A stretch of 64,000 bases of DNA from Hexactinellida sp. DTS-2022 (GCA_028753945.1 JAPNXP010000003.1:3286001-3350000), one strand, 5' to 3'; counted from the stretch's first letter, positions 35,259 to 47,828 are shown. Translations and numbers: made by a program. The notes: a model not told the origin generated them from the sequence alone.

Positions 35259-38200
35259 GTGGGGGGTAGGGAGTGCACAGCATTGATTGATAGCGGGGCA
35301 ACAGTTTGTCTAGTTTCGGGAGATTTCTTTAAAAATCTGTCAAGATTTCAAACTAAAACAGTAAAAGAAAAGGGTCTAGTTACTGCGTCCGGAAACGAAA
35401 TGAATCTTTTGGATGAAGCAACAATGGTAATAGAAATTGGTCAACTGAGGACTTATCACAATTTTCTAGTTGTTTCACCTCTAATAGAGGAGTGCATATT
35501 AGGAGTCGATTTTCTTAATGCTCAACTAGTAACTTTAGATTTCGAAAAGAATAAACTATGTAGTTCAGGAATTGGTGTTTTAAAAATAGATGAAAAAGTT
35601 GACAGAGAAAAACGATTAAGAGGTCCAACTCTGGAACGAGTTTTAAAGAAACCTATTCAGGTCGACCGTTTAGAAGATTCACGAAATGTTAATAGAGTCG
35701 ATACTTCTACATATGAAGGTACGCAAAAAATTATAATCATATACATGTGGATCACGCTTGCGACTACCCAGAAGTATTTTCAGTAATGACGATCATTGAA
35801 ACAGACGAAGAAAAGGAGGAATGTCGAGGATTAGTTCCAGATTACTTAAGTGAGCCAGTAGTTGAGCATCCAGAGTCAAGTACTGAGTTTGTGGATATGG
35901 TTGGGGAATTCAATGACCTATTTATTTCTGTACCAGGTGTTGCGGAGGTACATGAATTCAGGATTAGAACCGGTAACGCCAATCCAACAAAAACACCACC
36001 GCGAATACTTCCCCAAGCATTTCAACAGGAAATGAAAAAGCAATTGAATGAAATGTTGAGAAGAGATGTAATCAGGATTTCGAATAGCCCATGGCTTGCT
36101 GCCCATGTGATGACAACCAAGAAAAATTACGTTTCTGCATCGAATATAGAAATCTAAATAAAGTGACACATAAAGACGCTTACCCTCTTCCACTCCCGGA
36201 TCAAGTACAGGATAAGTTAAACGGTATGAAATATTTTTCCAAGTTGGATCTGAACTCAGGATATTGGCAAATACCTGTAGCAGAGGAGGATCGAGAAAAA
36301 ACGGCATTTTCTCCGGGTCCAGGAATGGGCTTATATGAATTCAAAGTTTTACCTTTCGGGTTAACTGGAGGTCCAAGTTCTTTTCAGATAATTATGGATA
36401 ATGTATTGAGTGGACAAGATTCTATCAATGATCATTTCATGGATGATATTTTGGTATTCTCAAGGGATGTAGAGTCACATCGAGAGCATTACGGGAAGTA
36501 TATGGAAGGTTAAGACAACATAACTTAACGTTAAGAGGAAGAAAATGTGTAATTGGGAAAAGGAAAGTTAATTACTTGGGTCATTCGTTTTCAGATGAGG
36601 GAATGTCTCCAGACACTCAAAAGGTAGAAGCAATTGTAAAATGGCCACAACCTATTAATCAGACTGAAATCAAACAATTTCTAGGATTGGCTGGATATTA
36701 TAGAAGATATATACAAAATTTTTCCAGGATTGCAGGTCCATTGAATATGCTTTCTGGAAAGGATGTTGAGTTTAGTTGGAAGCAATCGCAGGAATCCGCA
36801 TTTAAAGAATTAAAAAGTGAATTATCATCTTCGCCGGTATTAAGATGTCCCGACTTCAATAAAATTTTCTCGTTATATACGGATGCCAGCAGTATCGGAT
36901 TGGGAGCAGTTCTAGACCAAGAAGGAAGAGTAATCGCTTATTATAGCAGATCATGGAGAAGTGCAGAGAAAAATTATAGTGTGATAGAGCAAGAATGCTT
37001 AGCAATAGTGGAGTCTCTTAAACGCTTTCGTCACTATCTAATTGGAAGACATTTTCAAATATTTACAGATCACAAACCATTAGAATGGTTGGCGAATCAG
37101 AAGAGTATAGGACGTCTATGGCGCTGGGCAGTTGCTATCCAAGAATATGATTTCATCATAAAGCATCGTAAAGGGGTGGAGAATATAAATCCAGATGCTT
37201 TATCACGTGTGCCAGTTATAAATGAAGAGGCGCACTGTGCAGTAACTGAACTAACTAATCTTCAAGATTGGAAAAATATCCGAAAACATCAATTAAATGA
37301 CCGGATAATATCTAAAGTTGTAAGTGAGTTGGAAGTGACGGCGACATATCATCGTTTTCAGGGTGCGATGTGGAAAGAAAAGTCGATGAGAATATACAAA
37401 CAGATGCGATCGCAACTATTTATGATGAATGGCGTGCTAGTCCGTAGTTACAAGATAGAACCATACTCAGATGTATCAACTGTATTAGTTATTCCGGACG
37501 TCATGAAACTAGATTATTTAGAACAAGCTCACGACAATGCGGGGCATCAAGGAATGGAAAGATCCTTAAGCAGATTAAAAACCCTTGCATATTGGGTGGG
37601 AATGGCTATGGATATCGAACAGTATGTAAGATCGTGTGATCAATGTCAAAAGGCCAAGCTTCCATTACCGGTCAAAGCTCCTATGTTGAATACACCAATT
37701 GGAAGAACAATGCAAATGGTTCAAGTGGATGTGTTGGAGGTTCCAATAAGTAATAAGGGTAATCGGTATCCTCTTGTTGTAGAAGATGCATTTTCAAAAT
37801 GGTTGGAGTGTTTTCCGATGAAAGATCAAAGGGCGACTACAATATCTACACTTTTAATAGAATTATTTTCAAGATTGGGAACCCCAGAGTTTTTACATTC
37901 AGATCAGGGACGCAATTTTGAGTCCACTATGCTACAGGATGTGTGCAAAGCATTAGGAATTAAAAAAACACACACAACATCCTACCATCCACAAGGGAAC
38001 AGTTTAGTGGAAAGGGGTAATAAGACGATATTACAAATGTTAAGGTGCTATGTTGGGAGAAGATGTGACTGGGAAGAATATCTACCTATTGTTCTTTTTG
38101 CTTATCGAACGACTAAACACTCTTCTAGTACGGGGGTTACTCCATTTCAGCTATTATATGGTCGAGATCCTCCATCAAAATTTTTAGGAGAAGAACAAAT

Positions 38201-38868
38201 TGGATATAATCCGAGCTCTTATGAAAGATTTCTTCGCGGAAAATTGGCAGAATTAAGAGATTTTGTGGAAGGAGAAATGGTTAAAGCTCAGGAACATCAA
38301 AAAAAGTATTATGATGGACGATCGAATTCATCACGGCTTTGTAAGTTTATACCAGGAGATCAGGTATTACTTTCTATTCCATTTAGGGGAGTTTCTAGAA
38401 AATTTAGTGACAGATGGGAAACGGGTTGGAAATTGAGACAGTCATAGGGCCTGTGGATGTCAGAATCAAAAATACTGACGGAAGAACACGTGTAGTACAT
38501 GTAAACAGACTGCAAGATCACGTTCAGAGAAATACAGAATGGACAGTTCAGTATAACAACAGCCAAAATTCTGGAGAAAGATCTTTAAGAAACCACGAAG
38601 ATAGTATCACTGAGAAAATGAATAACTCACGGTATCTGCAAAACGAGTTAGAAGAGGATACACAGTCTCTAACGGGTAGCTATCTAAGTGAAACGCATGA
38701 AATTAATGACTTGACAGTGACAGACTTTCAGGATAAATTATTCTGTAGCACACCAATTAAAAGCAGAATAGTTTATAATAAAAATCCAAGTGACAATGAA
38801 ACATATAACCGACCCCAAAGAGAGAAGTCTTCCAGAACATTTGAGGAATGCAGTATATGATCACAAGA
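35259..38868 (+). pseudogene. Ty3/gypsy Pol (protease, RT, RNase H, integrase), several frame changes
   Basis: The protease block has CTALIDSGATVCLVSG (active-site DSG). RT lies over two frames: KLRFCIEYRNLNKVTH, KLDLNSGYWQIPV, and the catalytic FMDDILVFS. A 623-codon stretch (36576-38447) carries the RT thumb, RNase H (LYTDASSIGLGAVL, FTDHKPLEWL), the integrase zinc finger (HDNAGHQGM, then CDQCQ) and the DDE core (VDVLEVPI, HSDQGRNFE, YHPQGNSLVERGN). A further frame to 38860 has the C-terminal VVHVNRLQDH. At least four frame changes separate the parts (near 35750, 36100, 36520 and 38430). No envelope gene was seen. Confidence 0.85.
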
Positions 38869-39084
38869 AAAAGACATACATAGAAAATTAGAAGCTCGAG
38901 GTCGAGCTTATTTGGGAATGGAGAACTATAACGAGATTCATAGTAGTTACTTAGAAATGTAAATTCAGTAGAACATCTGTAATTCTGTGTAGTAGATTAC
39001 TTAAGAGTATTGTATTCATGAGATTAAACATTATTAATTGTTAGTACTATAGACACGTTATACTAACAAACCCTCGAATTTAAT

Positions 39085-39480
39085 TGGCTAAAACTGGATT
39101 ATTACACTTGCACTTTGCTATACCTGTGTTGGTACGATACACTATTTATGGTTGATTAGTGTAGGGACCAATTAATTAACCGTGTCACAATCAGAAGAAA
39201 AAAGGGAATTCGTGAACTGCTATCAGGTGTAGAAATTTAGTGTACGTCTAATGCTTTGAATTTTATACAAATCGGAGCAAAATTGGGAAGCTAGTACAAA
39301 ATATCTGTTTTTCGAAACTGTGACGTCATAATTCCATTATTTTGTTTCAAAAACCAATAGATCGTTGTCGCAGTACAAAATTACCTCTGTATACAAATTT
39401 TCAGCTTTCTGGGACTCGTAGTCTTTCCAATTAATTCTGGACAAACACACAAACACACAAAACATTCCTCTTTTAGTATA
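39085..39480 (+). repeat. H-family relative body without tail
   Basis: Repeats 32915-33310 from aaactggattattacac through ttctggacaaacacac, then ends in a short (gata)n run (39481-39510) instead of the GC tail. It starts 22 bp after the retrotransposon end. Confidence 0.75.
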
Positions 39481-39510
39481 TAGATAGATATATAGATAGA
39501 TAGATAGATA

Positions 39511-40081
39511 ACGCAAACTTAGCAACACTTAAGTTTTATTTGAACGTGAAGCAAAAGTTAAGTATTGTTAGTGACTTAGACCCAGTGTATTTTACAGCCA
39601 TTTCTAAAGACGCTCCTAATCCTGGTCTGATCAAATTCCATACGCCTAAATCACAAATTAATGTTACGGTATAGGAGCGGATTCCAAATTTTCGCGCTCC
39701 TAAATTCAAATTTTTCCAGAAAAAAAGAAAAATAATAAATACTCCAAAAGGAGAGTCTCGCGCTCCTGGATAATCCCTTGCTTAGACCACTAGCAAGACT
39801 ACATCTCGAGATTTTGCTCGACTGGGAAGTATGGTTTCCCATTCCGATATTTCAGTTGATGGACAACAAATACAATTTTATAGTAACGAAAATTTTTAAG
39901 AAACACTAGAGACAAAGATACAGTGTATTTATATTCATATACAAACACGTACACTCTACGCTCATGTTAAAAAATAAATAAACCGAAGTTATCGTGCGAT
40001 ATATCTTCCTTATAGCTATCCCATATTAGTATATAAATAAATAAATTATATATTGTTGGCACATGACATAATTATTAGTAC
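39511..40081. other. Intronic sequence upstream of the large insertion cluster
   Basis: No gene recognised. AT-rich, with isolated cgctcct repeats near 39610-39770. Confidence 0.4.
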
Positions 40082-40355
40082 CTTAGCCTTGTGGGCAGGA
40101 GGTGGGGGAGGACGCTTATTTCTTGGTTTTGGTTTTGGCACTACAGCAACCTGCAATACCTGTGGATCTAAGAAAGTCTCTATTGATCCCAAAACATCTT
40201 CTGTGCTGGCTTGAAGAGTAACGTCATGACCGTGTATACAATACAGGAGGTCTCCTTGAATTAGTTTCCCATCAGCTGGACCTCCTGGCACTACGTGGCT
40301 GACGAATAAAGGAGGATCCTTTGAAAGCATGAATCCATAACCAACCAAAGGATGT
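40082..40355 (-). CDS. Exon of FRMPD4/Preso-like gene: PDZ domain
   Basis: A 274-bp exon bounded by acceptor tatttttag and donor GTACTA on the minus strand. It completes the AG-A codon left by the WW exon and ends in phase 0 at AHKAK. The peptide reads HPLVGYGFMLSKDPP (GYGF is the carboxylate-binding loop of PDZ domains), then SHVVPGGPADGKLIQGDLLY, then a helix and strand ending QVLQVAVV. A basic Pro-rich tail follows (KPRNKRPPPPP). PDZ domains bind C-termini of membrane and scaffold proteins. The PGGPxxGKLxxGD pattern is close to that of FRMPD proteins. No lesion is present. Confidence 0.85.
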
Positions 40356-41086
40356 CTAAAAATAGGAATATGAAATAATTCAAGTAAGCATCTCAATGGA
40401 AATCGGGACATTTGTGAACCTAAGAAACCGGTATTGTGTCAATATCAAGAATTAACCGAAAGCAAATATTAGGTTTAAACCATTTAAGTAAAAAAAAATA
40501 TTATGGATCACTAGGACACATCGTCAGGATAATTAGAAGATCCTGGAAAAAGTATCATGATCCCAAACCTGACTGATTTTAAAATCTATGTCTACAATCC
40601 CAATTCCGATCCTAGTTTATAAAGGATGAGAGTGGAAGAGAGCAAGTTTTTTTTTTGATGTAGATAACTTGGTGTAATACAGCAGCGGCCTTTGTGAAAC
40701 TCAACACCGCAGCGGCCGCGGCCGACCCGAATCGTGGTGTAACTCCAAAAATCTTGGTGTAAATTTTACATCAAGATCGGCCTTAAAAAAACCCTGGAAG
40801 AGAGATTAATAAAAATTCAAAAACTTTATCAACAATTCAACCAATAAATATAGTTACTGTAACAATGGAAATTTGACGCAATAACCACATTGTGCTATTA
40901 ATGACCCAGCCATCGTGCGGCACTTGGGGCTCAGTAATACCCAAAAATTTGTGCCCACCAAAGTGTCCACTAGTCTAATATCATAGTGCGGAAATCCCGC
41001 ACCCATAATTTAACAGAGCCGCAACTTCACGCAGGCCTAGCCACCCCTCTGGAACCAGCAAGACTCCATTTAAATAAATTTTCTAC
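40356..41086 (-). other. 731-bp intron
   Basis: Contains a GC-richer patch at 40670-40800 (gcagcggcc twice, cttggtgtaa twice) that looks like a small repeat. No coding sequence. Confidence 0.6.
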
Positions 41087-41273
41087 CTGGATATATCCAC
41101 CTCTTTTAATTTCTTAATGATCCCTTGATTAACTCCATCAGCTGCAACTCCGGGAAAATCTCGGAATGTTTGATGTGAAATGTGAGAGAGATAATATGAA
41201 TTTCCAGTTGCATCATAAGCCAGTTCTATCCCAAAAGGTAAGAATACACCACCAGATTCTAGAGAGAGGAATT
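41087..41273 (-). CDS. Exon of FRMPD4/Preso-like gene: WW-like segment 2
   Basis: A 187-bp exon with acceptor taaattag and donor CAG|GTAGAA. It joins the upstream exon in phase (G+AA gives Glu) and the PDZ exon in phase (AG+A gives Arg). The peptide LPFGIELAYDATGNSYYLSH, followed by THE-like SHQTFRDFP, has the LPxGxE...D..G..YY..H......P layout of a WW domain, though the first Trp is replaced by Ile. WW domains bind proline-rich peptides. It is followed by GIIKKLKEVDIS. Confidence 0.75.
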
Positions 41274-42239
41274 CTAATTTAAATATATATATATTGTATA
41301 TACAAGCAGTATTTAAGGAGCCGTTCAAAAGTTACGTACCGCATCTAGGGTAGGGGGCTAGTGACAGAGCGTTACATGAGGGATAGGGGTATGTTCATAT
41401 CTTACTTAACAAATCTAGGAAATAGGGTCACTGCAGGGGCGGTGGAAGGATTTGACCAACCCAGGGCAGGGGAGGAGCTTTTAGTATAAATCCAGGGAAG
41501 GTCCCGTGCAATTATACTAACAACCTGGGCTGGGCCCCGGGCAGAAAGTTTTAACCCTGGGATTTTGTCCCATATTAAAACACCACCACTGGTTCACTGG
41601 TTGATTCAAGTAAATTATTTTATATTTTTACAATCTAAATCTATTTATACTTACTACTAAAAACTATACTATAAAATTGCACTTCACATGAAACCTTTAA
41701 ACGGTTATCTCGATCAACCAATTTAAATTATTCAGATAAATACAGAATCATTTCCAAAGCTTCAATTCGTCTAGATTACCCCAAATTCAAATTTATCCGA
41801 TTCCCGAAAAAGCGACTTCCACTGTAATAACTATTAAGCTTTGCCTTGATTCGTCACGTTTATCATTAAATTATTTTCCACAGTATCTTATATCCTTTTA
41901 GAATTGGGTTGCTGGAAAACGGTTATATTGCGTATTAATGTATTAAAGATTATAATTAAGTGAAACCTTAAAAAGCCGAGTTTTATTCAGTAATAAAATC
42001 AGAAAATTATAAAATATTGGATTGTGAGCAGCAGGGGCGGTTTACCATAAAGTGGCAAAAATTCAAATCTTAACCGTTGCCCCAGAACTGTTAACCAACC
42101 CTACCCAACCCGTATAATTTCCTATTCAAATGATGCGTTAGTTTTTATCGTTTTAATTAAATTACGGCGATAAATGTTGCTACATATTGGAATTAGTTGT
42201 ATCAGAAAGTCATTATTTCATATGAAGAGGCGTCACATA

Positions 42240-43024
42240 CAGGCGCGGCGCCAGAGGGGGGCAGGGGGGCAGGGGGGCAGCCGCCCCTCTTAGTTTAAAT
42301 TCTGTTCCCCCGCAAGGGGGGCAGGATTTTGGGATATTCTCAAGTTAAAATCATATGTGATAACTTCGCCCAGGCGAATCCCTGGACACATGGCAAGAAT
42401 CCTGGAAATTTAGTCATTCCCTGGACACATTTCTAGAGGCTCGAGGGCTAAAAATTTAGCTCGCTCTCTACGCTCACTCGATTTTCATCAAAACATACAT
42501 ATTGTCACCGTGTATCTCCAATAGTAGCAAATAATTAAAAAAATTATTAATTATGATAACTATTTTCTTCAAGAATAACAATATTTGCAATACAATGCAT
42601 ATTTTATAATAGATATACAGTGTAGCCTCCCATAACGGACACTCCAAATAGCGGACAACCTCTAAATAACGGACAACCCTCGTGGCACGGATTTATTTAT
42701 TTAGCATATGTCTAATAGAAAAGCAACCTCTAAATAGCGGACAACCTCTAAATAACGGACAACGGTTCCGGTCCCAAGGTGTCCGTTGTTCAGAGGCTCT
42801 ACTGTATACATATATATATGATATTTAGTAACGGGTATATAATCAAATATAAATTCAAATAAATCCCTGCATTTTCGATTAAGTCCCTATATCCCTGGAT
42901 AGTTTGTAAGTATGACAAGTTCATCGTAGCTCCATTGATTTCAGATAAATTCTGACGAATGGAAAAGCTGCCCCCCTGAAAAAATGGTTGCCCCCCCATA
43001 TCGAAAAACCTGGCGCCGCGCATG
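42240..43024. mobile_element. hAT MITE with perfect 8-bp duplication
   Basis: Ends CAGGCGCGGCGCCAGAGG and (complement) CATGCGCGGCGCCAGG, flanked by gtcacata on both sides (42232-42239, 43025-43032). G/C runs lie inside both ends. A 187-bp Tigger-like MITE is nested within. It shares interior words with 1920-2679. Confidence 0.9.
42618..42804. mobile_element. 187-bp Tigger-like MITE, copy 2 (nested)
   Basis: Same length and about 95 percent the same sequence by eye as 21089-21275. Left end cagtgtagcctcccataacg, right end gttcagaggctctactg, TA on both sides. Confidence 0.9.
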
Positions 43025-43403
43025 GTCACATACGCCAGGTAAGTTAACTTTTGAGTGTACATAGGGAGGGGGGTGTCCAAATTTCTGCCATTTTGTGTAC
43101 GTAAAGTTTGAACGGACTCTTAATTAATACAGTTTACAATGATACTAATATTGTTCTGAACAAGGGATTAACTGAAAATATGAAAAACGATACACGTAAA
43201 TCAATATTGAGCCAAATAACCCAAATATTGACCAGAATCACCAAAATTGAATACGAATAACATAATTTTGTCCCGATTTGACCAATTAAGCGAAAATATT
43301 TTTGTATTAGGATATATTGGCATCATTCTCTTCGGGGAAAATGATTCAATCAACCGAGAAGAATGTACATGCGAAAGTAGTATAGTCTTTAATTAAAACT
43401 TAC

Positions 43404-43585
43404 CACGGATAATTTTGTAGAAATGTTTCCAAGTTTCTAACGGCGGGAACCATTGAAAAGGGGATTCATGTCTCAAGGGTTTTCCCAACTGAAAATAAAC
43501 AATACGTCCGTCTTCGAGAATATCATAATCCCATTGGTCTGGCAACACAGATGATATATCTGGTTTGGACATTCCACTATTACAT
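43404..43585 (-). CDS. Exon of FRMPD4/Preso-like gene: WW-like segment 1
   Basis: A 182-bp exon with acceptor tttttttatttag and donor CGTG|GTAAGT, phase compatible with the next exon. The peptide reads CNSGMSKPDISSVLPDQWDY, then DILEDGRIVYFQ and FQWFPPLETWKHFY. LPxxWxxxxxxDGRxVYF is a WW-type start; the second half deviates. Earlier exons were not found between 43586 and 64000, so the 5' end of the gene lies further right or in exons too short to recognise. Confidence 0.7.
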
Positions 43586-43705
43586 CTAAATAAAAAAATA
43601 CACTACACAATAAAAGCATACTATGTACCGTGACCTACGTAATAAAAGGCCTGATCACCAACTATATATTTCTGAACCATGGATTAATGGAAGGCCATTG
43701 ATTAT

Positions 43706-44306
43706 TAGCTGACATATCTTTATCTCATTAGCTAGTAATGACAGACCTGAGAAATGCATTATAATTATATAGGAAGTTAGGAACACGATATCAAGGCATA
43801 TATAACACCCTTTAGAATTGTGATATATTACCATTTGATTACGTAATCGCTATTTTTCGTGGGAATTATCGTGTTTTTATAGCCTGCTTTTAACATAGTT
43901 AAACGCGTTATAAATGTTCAAAATTGAAACATGAGGATGTCCATAACTCGTTGAATGAAATATATCGAAATTATAAATGGAATGTTGACACATTCCTCGG
44001 TTGCCAGGGAAATGCATATTTCCTAAAATGAGCCATAACTCAAAAACTATCGATTTTATGTGAACTATGCTAGTACTGATCTATCCGCAATTATTAACTT
44101 CCTATTCATTGATAGTACATTTTCTAGGCCTAACTTCAATAATCTTTGAGATAATGAGATTATTACCATATAATTCTTTATATGGTAATCACAATTCTAA
44201 AGGGTGTTATATATGCCTTGATATCGTGTTCCTAACTTCGTATATAATTATAATGCATTTCTCAGGTCTGTCATTACTAGTTAATGAGATAAAGATATGT
44301 CAGCTA
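43706..44306. mobile_element. Fold-back MITE, 601 bp
   Basis: Inverted ends tagctgacatatctttatct and (complement) the same, with arms of about 125-140 bp carrying gatatcaaggcatatataac. The middle is unique. The target duplication is not clear (possibly TA). Confidence 0.75.
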
Positions 44307-44681
44307 TAGTCAGGTCGTTGGAAGGTTGAACCTAGAAAAAATTCATACAAAGCGTATTTTAGTATCATTAGAAGCGGAACTTTTCGTAGAATAACATATC
44401 CAAAATCCGCTAAAATCCGTTATGGGGAAATTTTTTTACACGGGTGCAGTGTCGGCCATTTCATAGTAAATCGCCGACATTTTCGTAACTAACTTTCTCA
44501 AATCAATTATAATCAACTTATAATGATCATATTTGTACTCAGCGTAAAATTTCCAGCAATTTGATATATCACATGACAACATTTGGAGGATTTTTTCCAT
44601 AGCAACGCTGGAATGTATCAAAAATATGTCAGGAATGTATGAACATTCCATTCTCAAATTGTGTGCCTATCCAATCTAGTG

Positions 44682-44854
44682 ACCCCTCGTTCAACTCCAC
44701 TAGTATAATTATACACATATCGACCCTCTAAAATGGGATTTGACGAGATTTAACTGAAAATCTTCAATTTTAGGTTTATCTCGATTAATCTCGACAAATC
44801 CCATTTTAGGGGTCGATATGTGCATAATTATACTAGTGGAGTTGAACGAGGGGT
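44682..44854. mobile_element. Fold-back MITE, 173 bp, with ~75-bp arms
   Basis: Left acccctcgttcaactccact, right its complement, with aaatgggatttg in both arms. It lies at the point where the ZMYM1-like hAT reading breaks off. Confidence 0.8.
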
Positions 44855-44856
44855 GT

Positions 44857-46216
44857 CGTAGCCTTGTCCGCGACAATCAGAGATTGGTATTCCATATCCT
44901 TTAAGCGTTTCAAAGATTAAGTTGGCAACCTCGATCCCCGTTCCTGCCAGCAACCAACAAAAGCCAGAAATCGTTCTTGGACCATGTAACTCTCATTCTC
45001 TCTTATCAGGTACCTCAGGATGAATGTCGTTTGTTCTATGTGGCTAGAATCTGGGTGACATCAACCATGATGGAGTAGTACTTTGCGCTCTCTCTTTCAT
45101 CCAAAACGTATCTTCTAACATTAACAGCACAAATACTAATGAACTCATTTTGAGATTCTGGTGAAAAGTAATGAGCTTGTAATTGTTCCTCTTTTTGTTG
45201 TGCAACTTTGACTTTAGTGACGTGTTCTTCCAGTAGAGGGTCGTAATGCGCTAGGAGTTCTAACAAACCAAGAAAATTACCATTGTGGACGTCGCCTAAC
45301 CTGAGCGATGATCCACGAAATGCAAGTCATCTCTCTCCGAGAAAAAATACGACGTCAATTATTCGTGTGAGCAACTTCTTCCATTTTGCAGCTCCAGCCA
45401 AAAAAAAAAATTCTGTTCGAGGATGACATCTATGCCGGCATCATTTTCCAAGCGTATTTGGAGTTCACGCCAGGAGAAGTAGCACTTCTTATGTGAATCA
45501 CTTTTCTCATGGTCTGGAAGTCTTCTTCCACTTCTTCTCGGCACTCCATCCACTAGGAGATGCTAACGACGAATGTGTTGGATGATCGATTTTATGGGGA
45601 AAAAGTCCACATGGAAAACAATAAATTTCCACTTTTGTAGGGCTGAAAACTATCCAACTTCGACTACTTGCTTCACCATTTGTTTCTTGACATTGAGAAC
45701 TGAGGTTGGAAATTTATTACCAGTAACATCGCATGGAAATTGATTTTGATGAGGAACATGACCAGCCATGACAATTTTTTCCAATTCATTTGCTGTTGGT
45801 GATCCAGTCAAGGTCCCGACGTCAAAACTGAATCGTACGATCGGTGTGATCATTGTATCATGCTCTTCACAAGTGGTCATTCGCATTGAGATCTCATCTT
45901 CGGTAAAGGGTTTCTGATTCATATTGCTGTCGTCGTCAACGCTAACATCAGCCTCATCTTCTAGAACATCATCCGCGGCATGGTAAACACCAGAGACGGT
46001 TAGTTCTACCTCTATTGCTTGCCTTCGTGGTTTAATGACTACAGTTTGTGCGAGGATGTCTAGTGACTCTTGTTCAAGCTCTGATTCTGATCCTAATTCG
46101 TTGTCTGTAAATACGCCAACATCAAACAAGGAACGAGAGCCTTTCTTTACTTCAATCACACGTTGCTTATCTCGCCTTTTTTTGGCACCAGATTTATGTT
46201 GATAAGAGGACATCAC
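44857..46216 (-). pseudogene. hAT transposase pseudogene, ZMYM1-like
   Basis: The 188-codon open stretch 45650-46216 starts MMSSYQHKSGAKKRRDKQR and has an acidic middle (DVLEDEADVSVDDD) and FPCDVTGNKFPTSVL. After frame changes, 45359-45553 reads DHEKSDSHKKCYFSWREL, 45036-45266 reads LLELLAHYDPLLEEHV-like and NEFISICA, and 44870-44930 reads GIPISDCRGQGYD. These blocks, in this order, are typical of ZMYM1/TTF-type hAT proteins. The coding ends at the fold-back MITE; no C-terminal dimerisation block was found beyond it. Confidence 0.75.
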
Positions 46217-46469
46217 AGGTTGTGATTTATTGTTTTAAACAGTCAAATAAACAAAAAAGTTGTTAGCCTATTTACGTGTGGCTGCCGTTTGGATTGTATC
46301 CCGTAAACTGAGTTAGTTATGGAAATTTTTTATAACTGATACAAAGTAAGTCAGGAATGGGTTTCTAGGAAGGATTAAATAATCAAGGTATTACTCTGCC
46401 CAGCGATGTCTTTATTTTCCCCTTGACTTGTCTACTTAATACAGCCAATAAAGCCCATGCATACCTTCA

Positions 46470-46890
46470 TAGACAGAATTTCTCGGGCGGTCGGGCCCCC
46501 TCGGGGCCCAGGTTCCGGGGTAATTACCCCGCCTACCCCCCTCTCGACGGCCCTGCCCTGGCCAAAGCTTTATAGTTTATGAGCTGAAACTTGCCATCAA
46601 GGTGCGGAGTGACCGTGAAGTTGCGCGCCCAATTTGGGTGCAACTTCAGTAACAAACACCTCCTAGATTTAGCAAAGTTAGGCTAAAACGCTATATGGAC
46701 ACGTCTAGAACTCGCTAAATGATGAAGATAGACCAAAAGAACTCTAAAATCGGACAATAATTGACAAAGTTACGGCCAAAATCAGTTATAAGCCAAATCC
46801 TATGGAGAAAATTGATAACATCACAGAAGCCTTTTATAGTGTAAACAATGCTATTACAGTAGTTACTCTTGTGCATACAAGCTATTCCTA
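46470..46890 (+). repeat. Repeat with GC-rich start, inverted copy at 53947-54196
   Basis: 46480-46560 is a GC-rich transposon-end-like segment (gggccccctcggggccc, cgacggccctg). From about 46653 a segment with caaagttaggctaaaacgc and aacaatgctattacagtag is the near-perfect complement of 53947-54196. Confidence 0.75.
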
Positions 46891-47828
46891 ATGACTCCAG
46901 CTTTATTCGTTTGCTAGTGACGAATTTGAGGTTTCATGTGAATTCCAATTACACTGTTCATTACGCAATCACAAATTTGTCAATTCTATTTTGCTACAAT
47001 TTTACTGCTTGACTCTGCAAACTTGCTATTTCCACATATATACCTTATATTATAACAATAAATGACCGTTTGGGGGTAATAATTATATAAAAAATATGTT
47101 GATAATAATGAAATATTCCTTTTTATAGACATTAATATTAGGCGGACACTACTGTATCTACAAACAGTGAAGCAACTGCTCCTGCACTTGCTTCAATCGG
47201 CCATCAAATCTAGATGGTTTATCCTATAATTTAAGATTCTTTAAGGATTTTGTTATTCTCTAAATAGCTTGAATTTCTAATACAAGGACGAGACGATAGA
47301 TAAAGTAATGTTGATAACAGGCGTCGCTCCCAGTTATAATACTATTTATTGTCCTAGTATCCAAGTCCAATTTCTACCAGAGTATAAATTTAACATAATT
47401 ATTTGAGTGGTATCATATTCTATAATGATTTATTATACTATTTAATCCGCTCCACAGCAAATATGTTTCATGTAACTGTATAAATTGGTAAAGCTACACT
47501 CCATCCATATGATAATTTTGCAACAATTATTTGCAGGAGTAGAATAATCTATTACAGTTAATTGATAACGTCTCCTTAATTTTAATAATAATCACAAAAT
47601 TATACTAAGATCAATTACATAAATGAGCAATAAGACTTTTCTGAAACCGCCTGCTCAGTGTAATCTTTTAAAATTGCGTAGAGCACTATTTCTATTAAAA
47701 TATTATATTAAGCCATATTAACAAAATAACTTATTTATAATCCCCGTTCGTCCCAAATTTTACCCCCGTCCGGATATTTTTTTTAGTATCTTCTGAACCT
47801 AATTGTACAAAGAGAATCCTTATATAGA
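46891..47828. other. Unassigned AT-rich sequence
   Basis: No gene or clear repeat seen. Confidence 0.4.

Larger units (their letters stand above)
34213..39062 (+). mobile_element. Ty3/gypsy LTR retrotransposon, degraded
   Basis: Gag, protease, reverse transcriptase, RNase H and integrase blocks follow in standard Ty3 order. A 23-bp word starting gttagtactatagacacg occurs at 34213-34235 and again at 39040-39062 and probably marks the inner end of the 5' LTR and the outer end of the 3' LTR. Upstream of these words the two sides do not align, so the LTRs are strongly diverged, truncated or rearranged. It lies antisense in the large intron of the FRMPD-like gene. Confidence 0.8.
41274..43403 (-). 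other. 2.1-kb intron containing a hAT MITE
   Basis: Apart from the element at 42240-43024, no repeat was identified with certainty. The segment 41330-41600 has glycine/proline-poor GC patches (gggcaggggagg, ctgggctgggcccc) resembling worn transposon ends. Confidence 0.6.

Noticed and set aside
32915..39480. Direct repeats 32915-33310 and 39085-39480 as LTRs of the Ty3 element
   Set aside because: The probable primer-binding site and the 23-bp terminal word lie well inside them, about 900 bp separate the left repeat from it, and the left copy continues into the H-family GC tail. They are copies of an unrelated repeat.
40046..40411. PDZ ORF as a complete 121-codon gene
   Set aside because: The PDZ motif is bounded by good splice signals in phase with the WW exon, so the extra codons at both ends are intronic.
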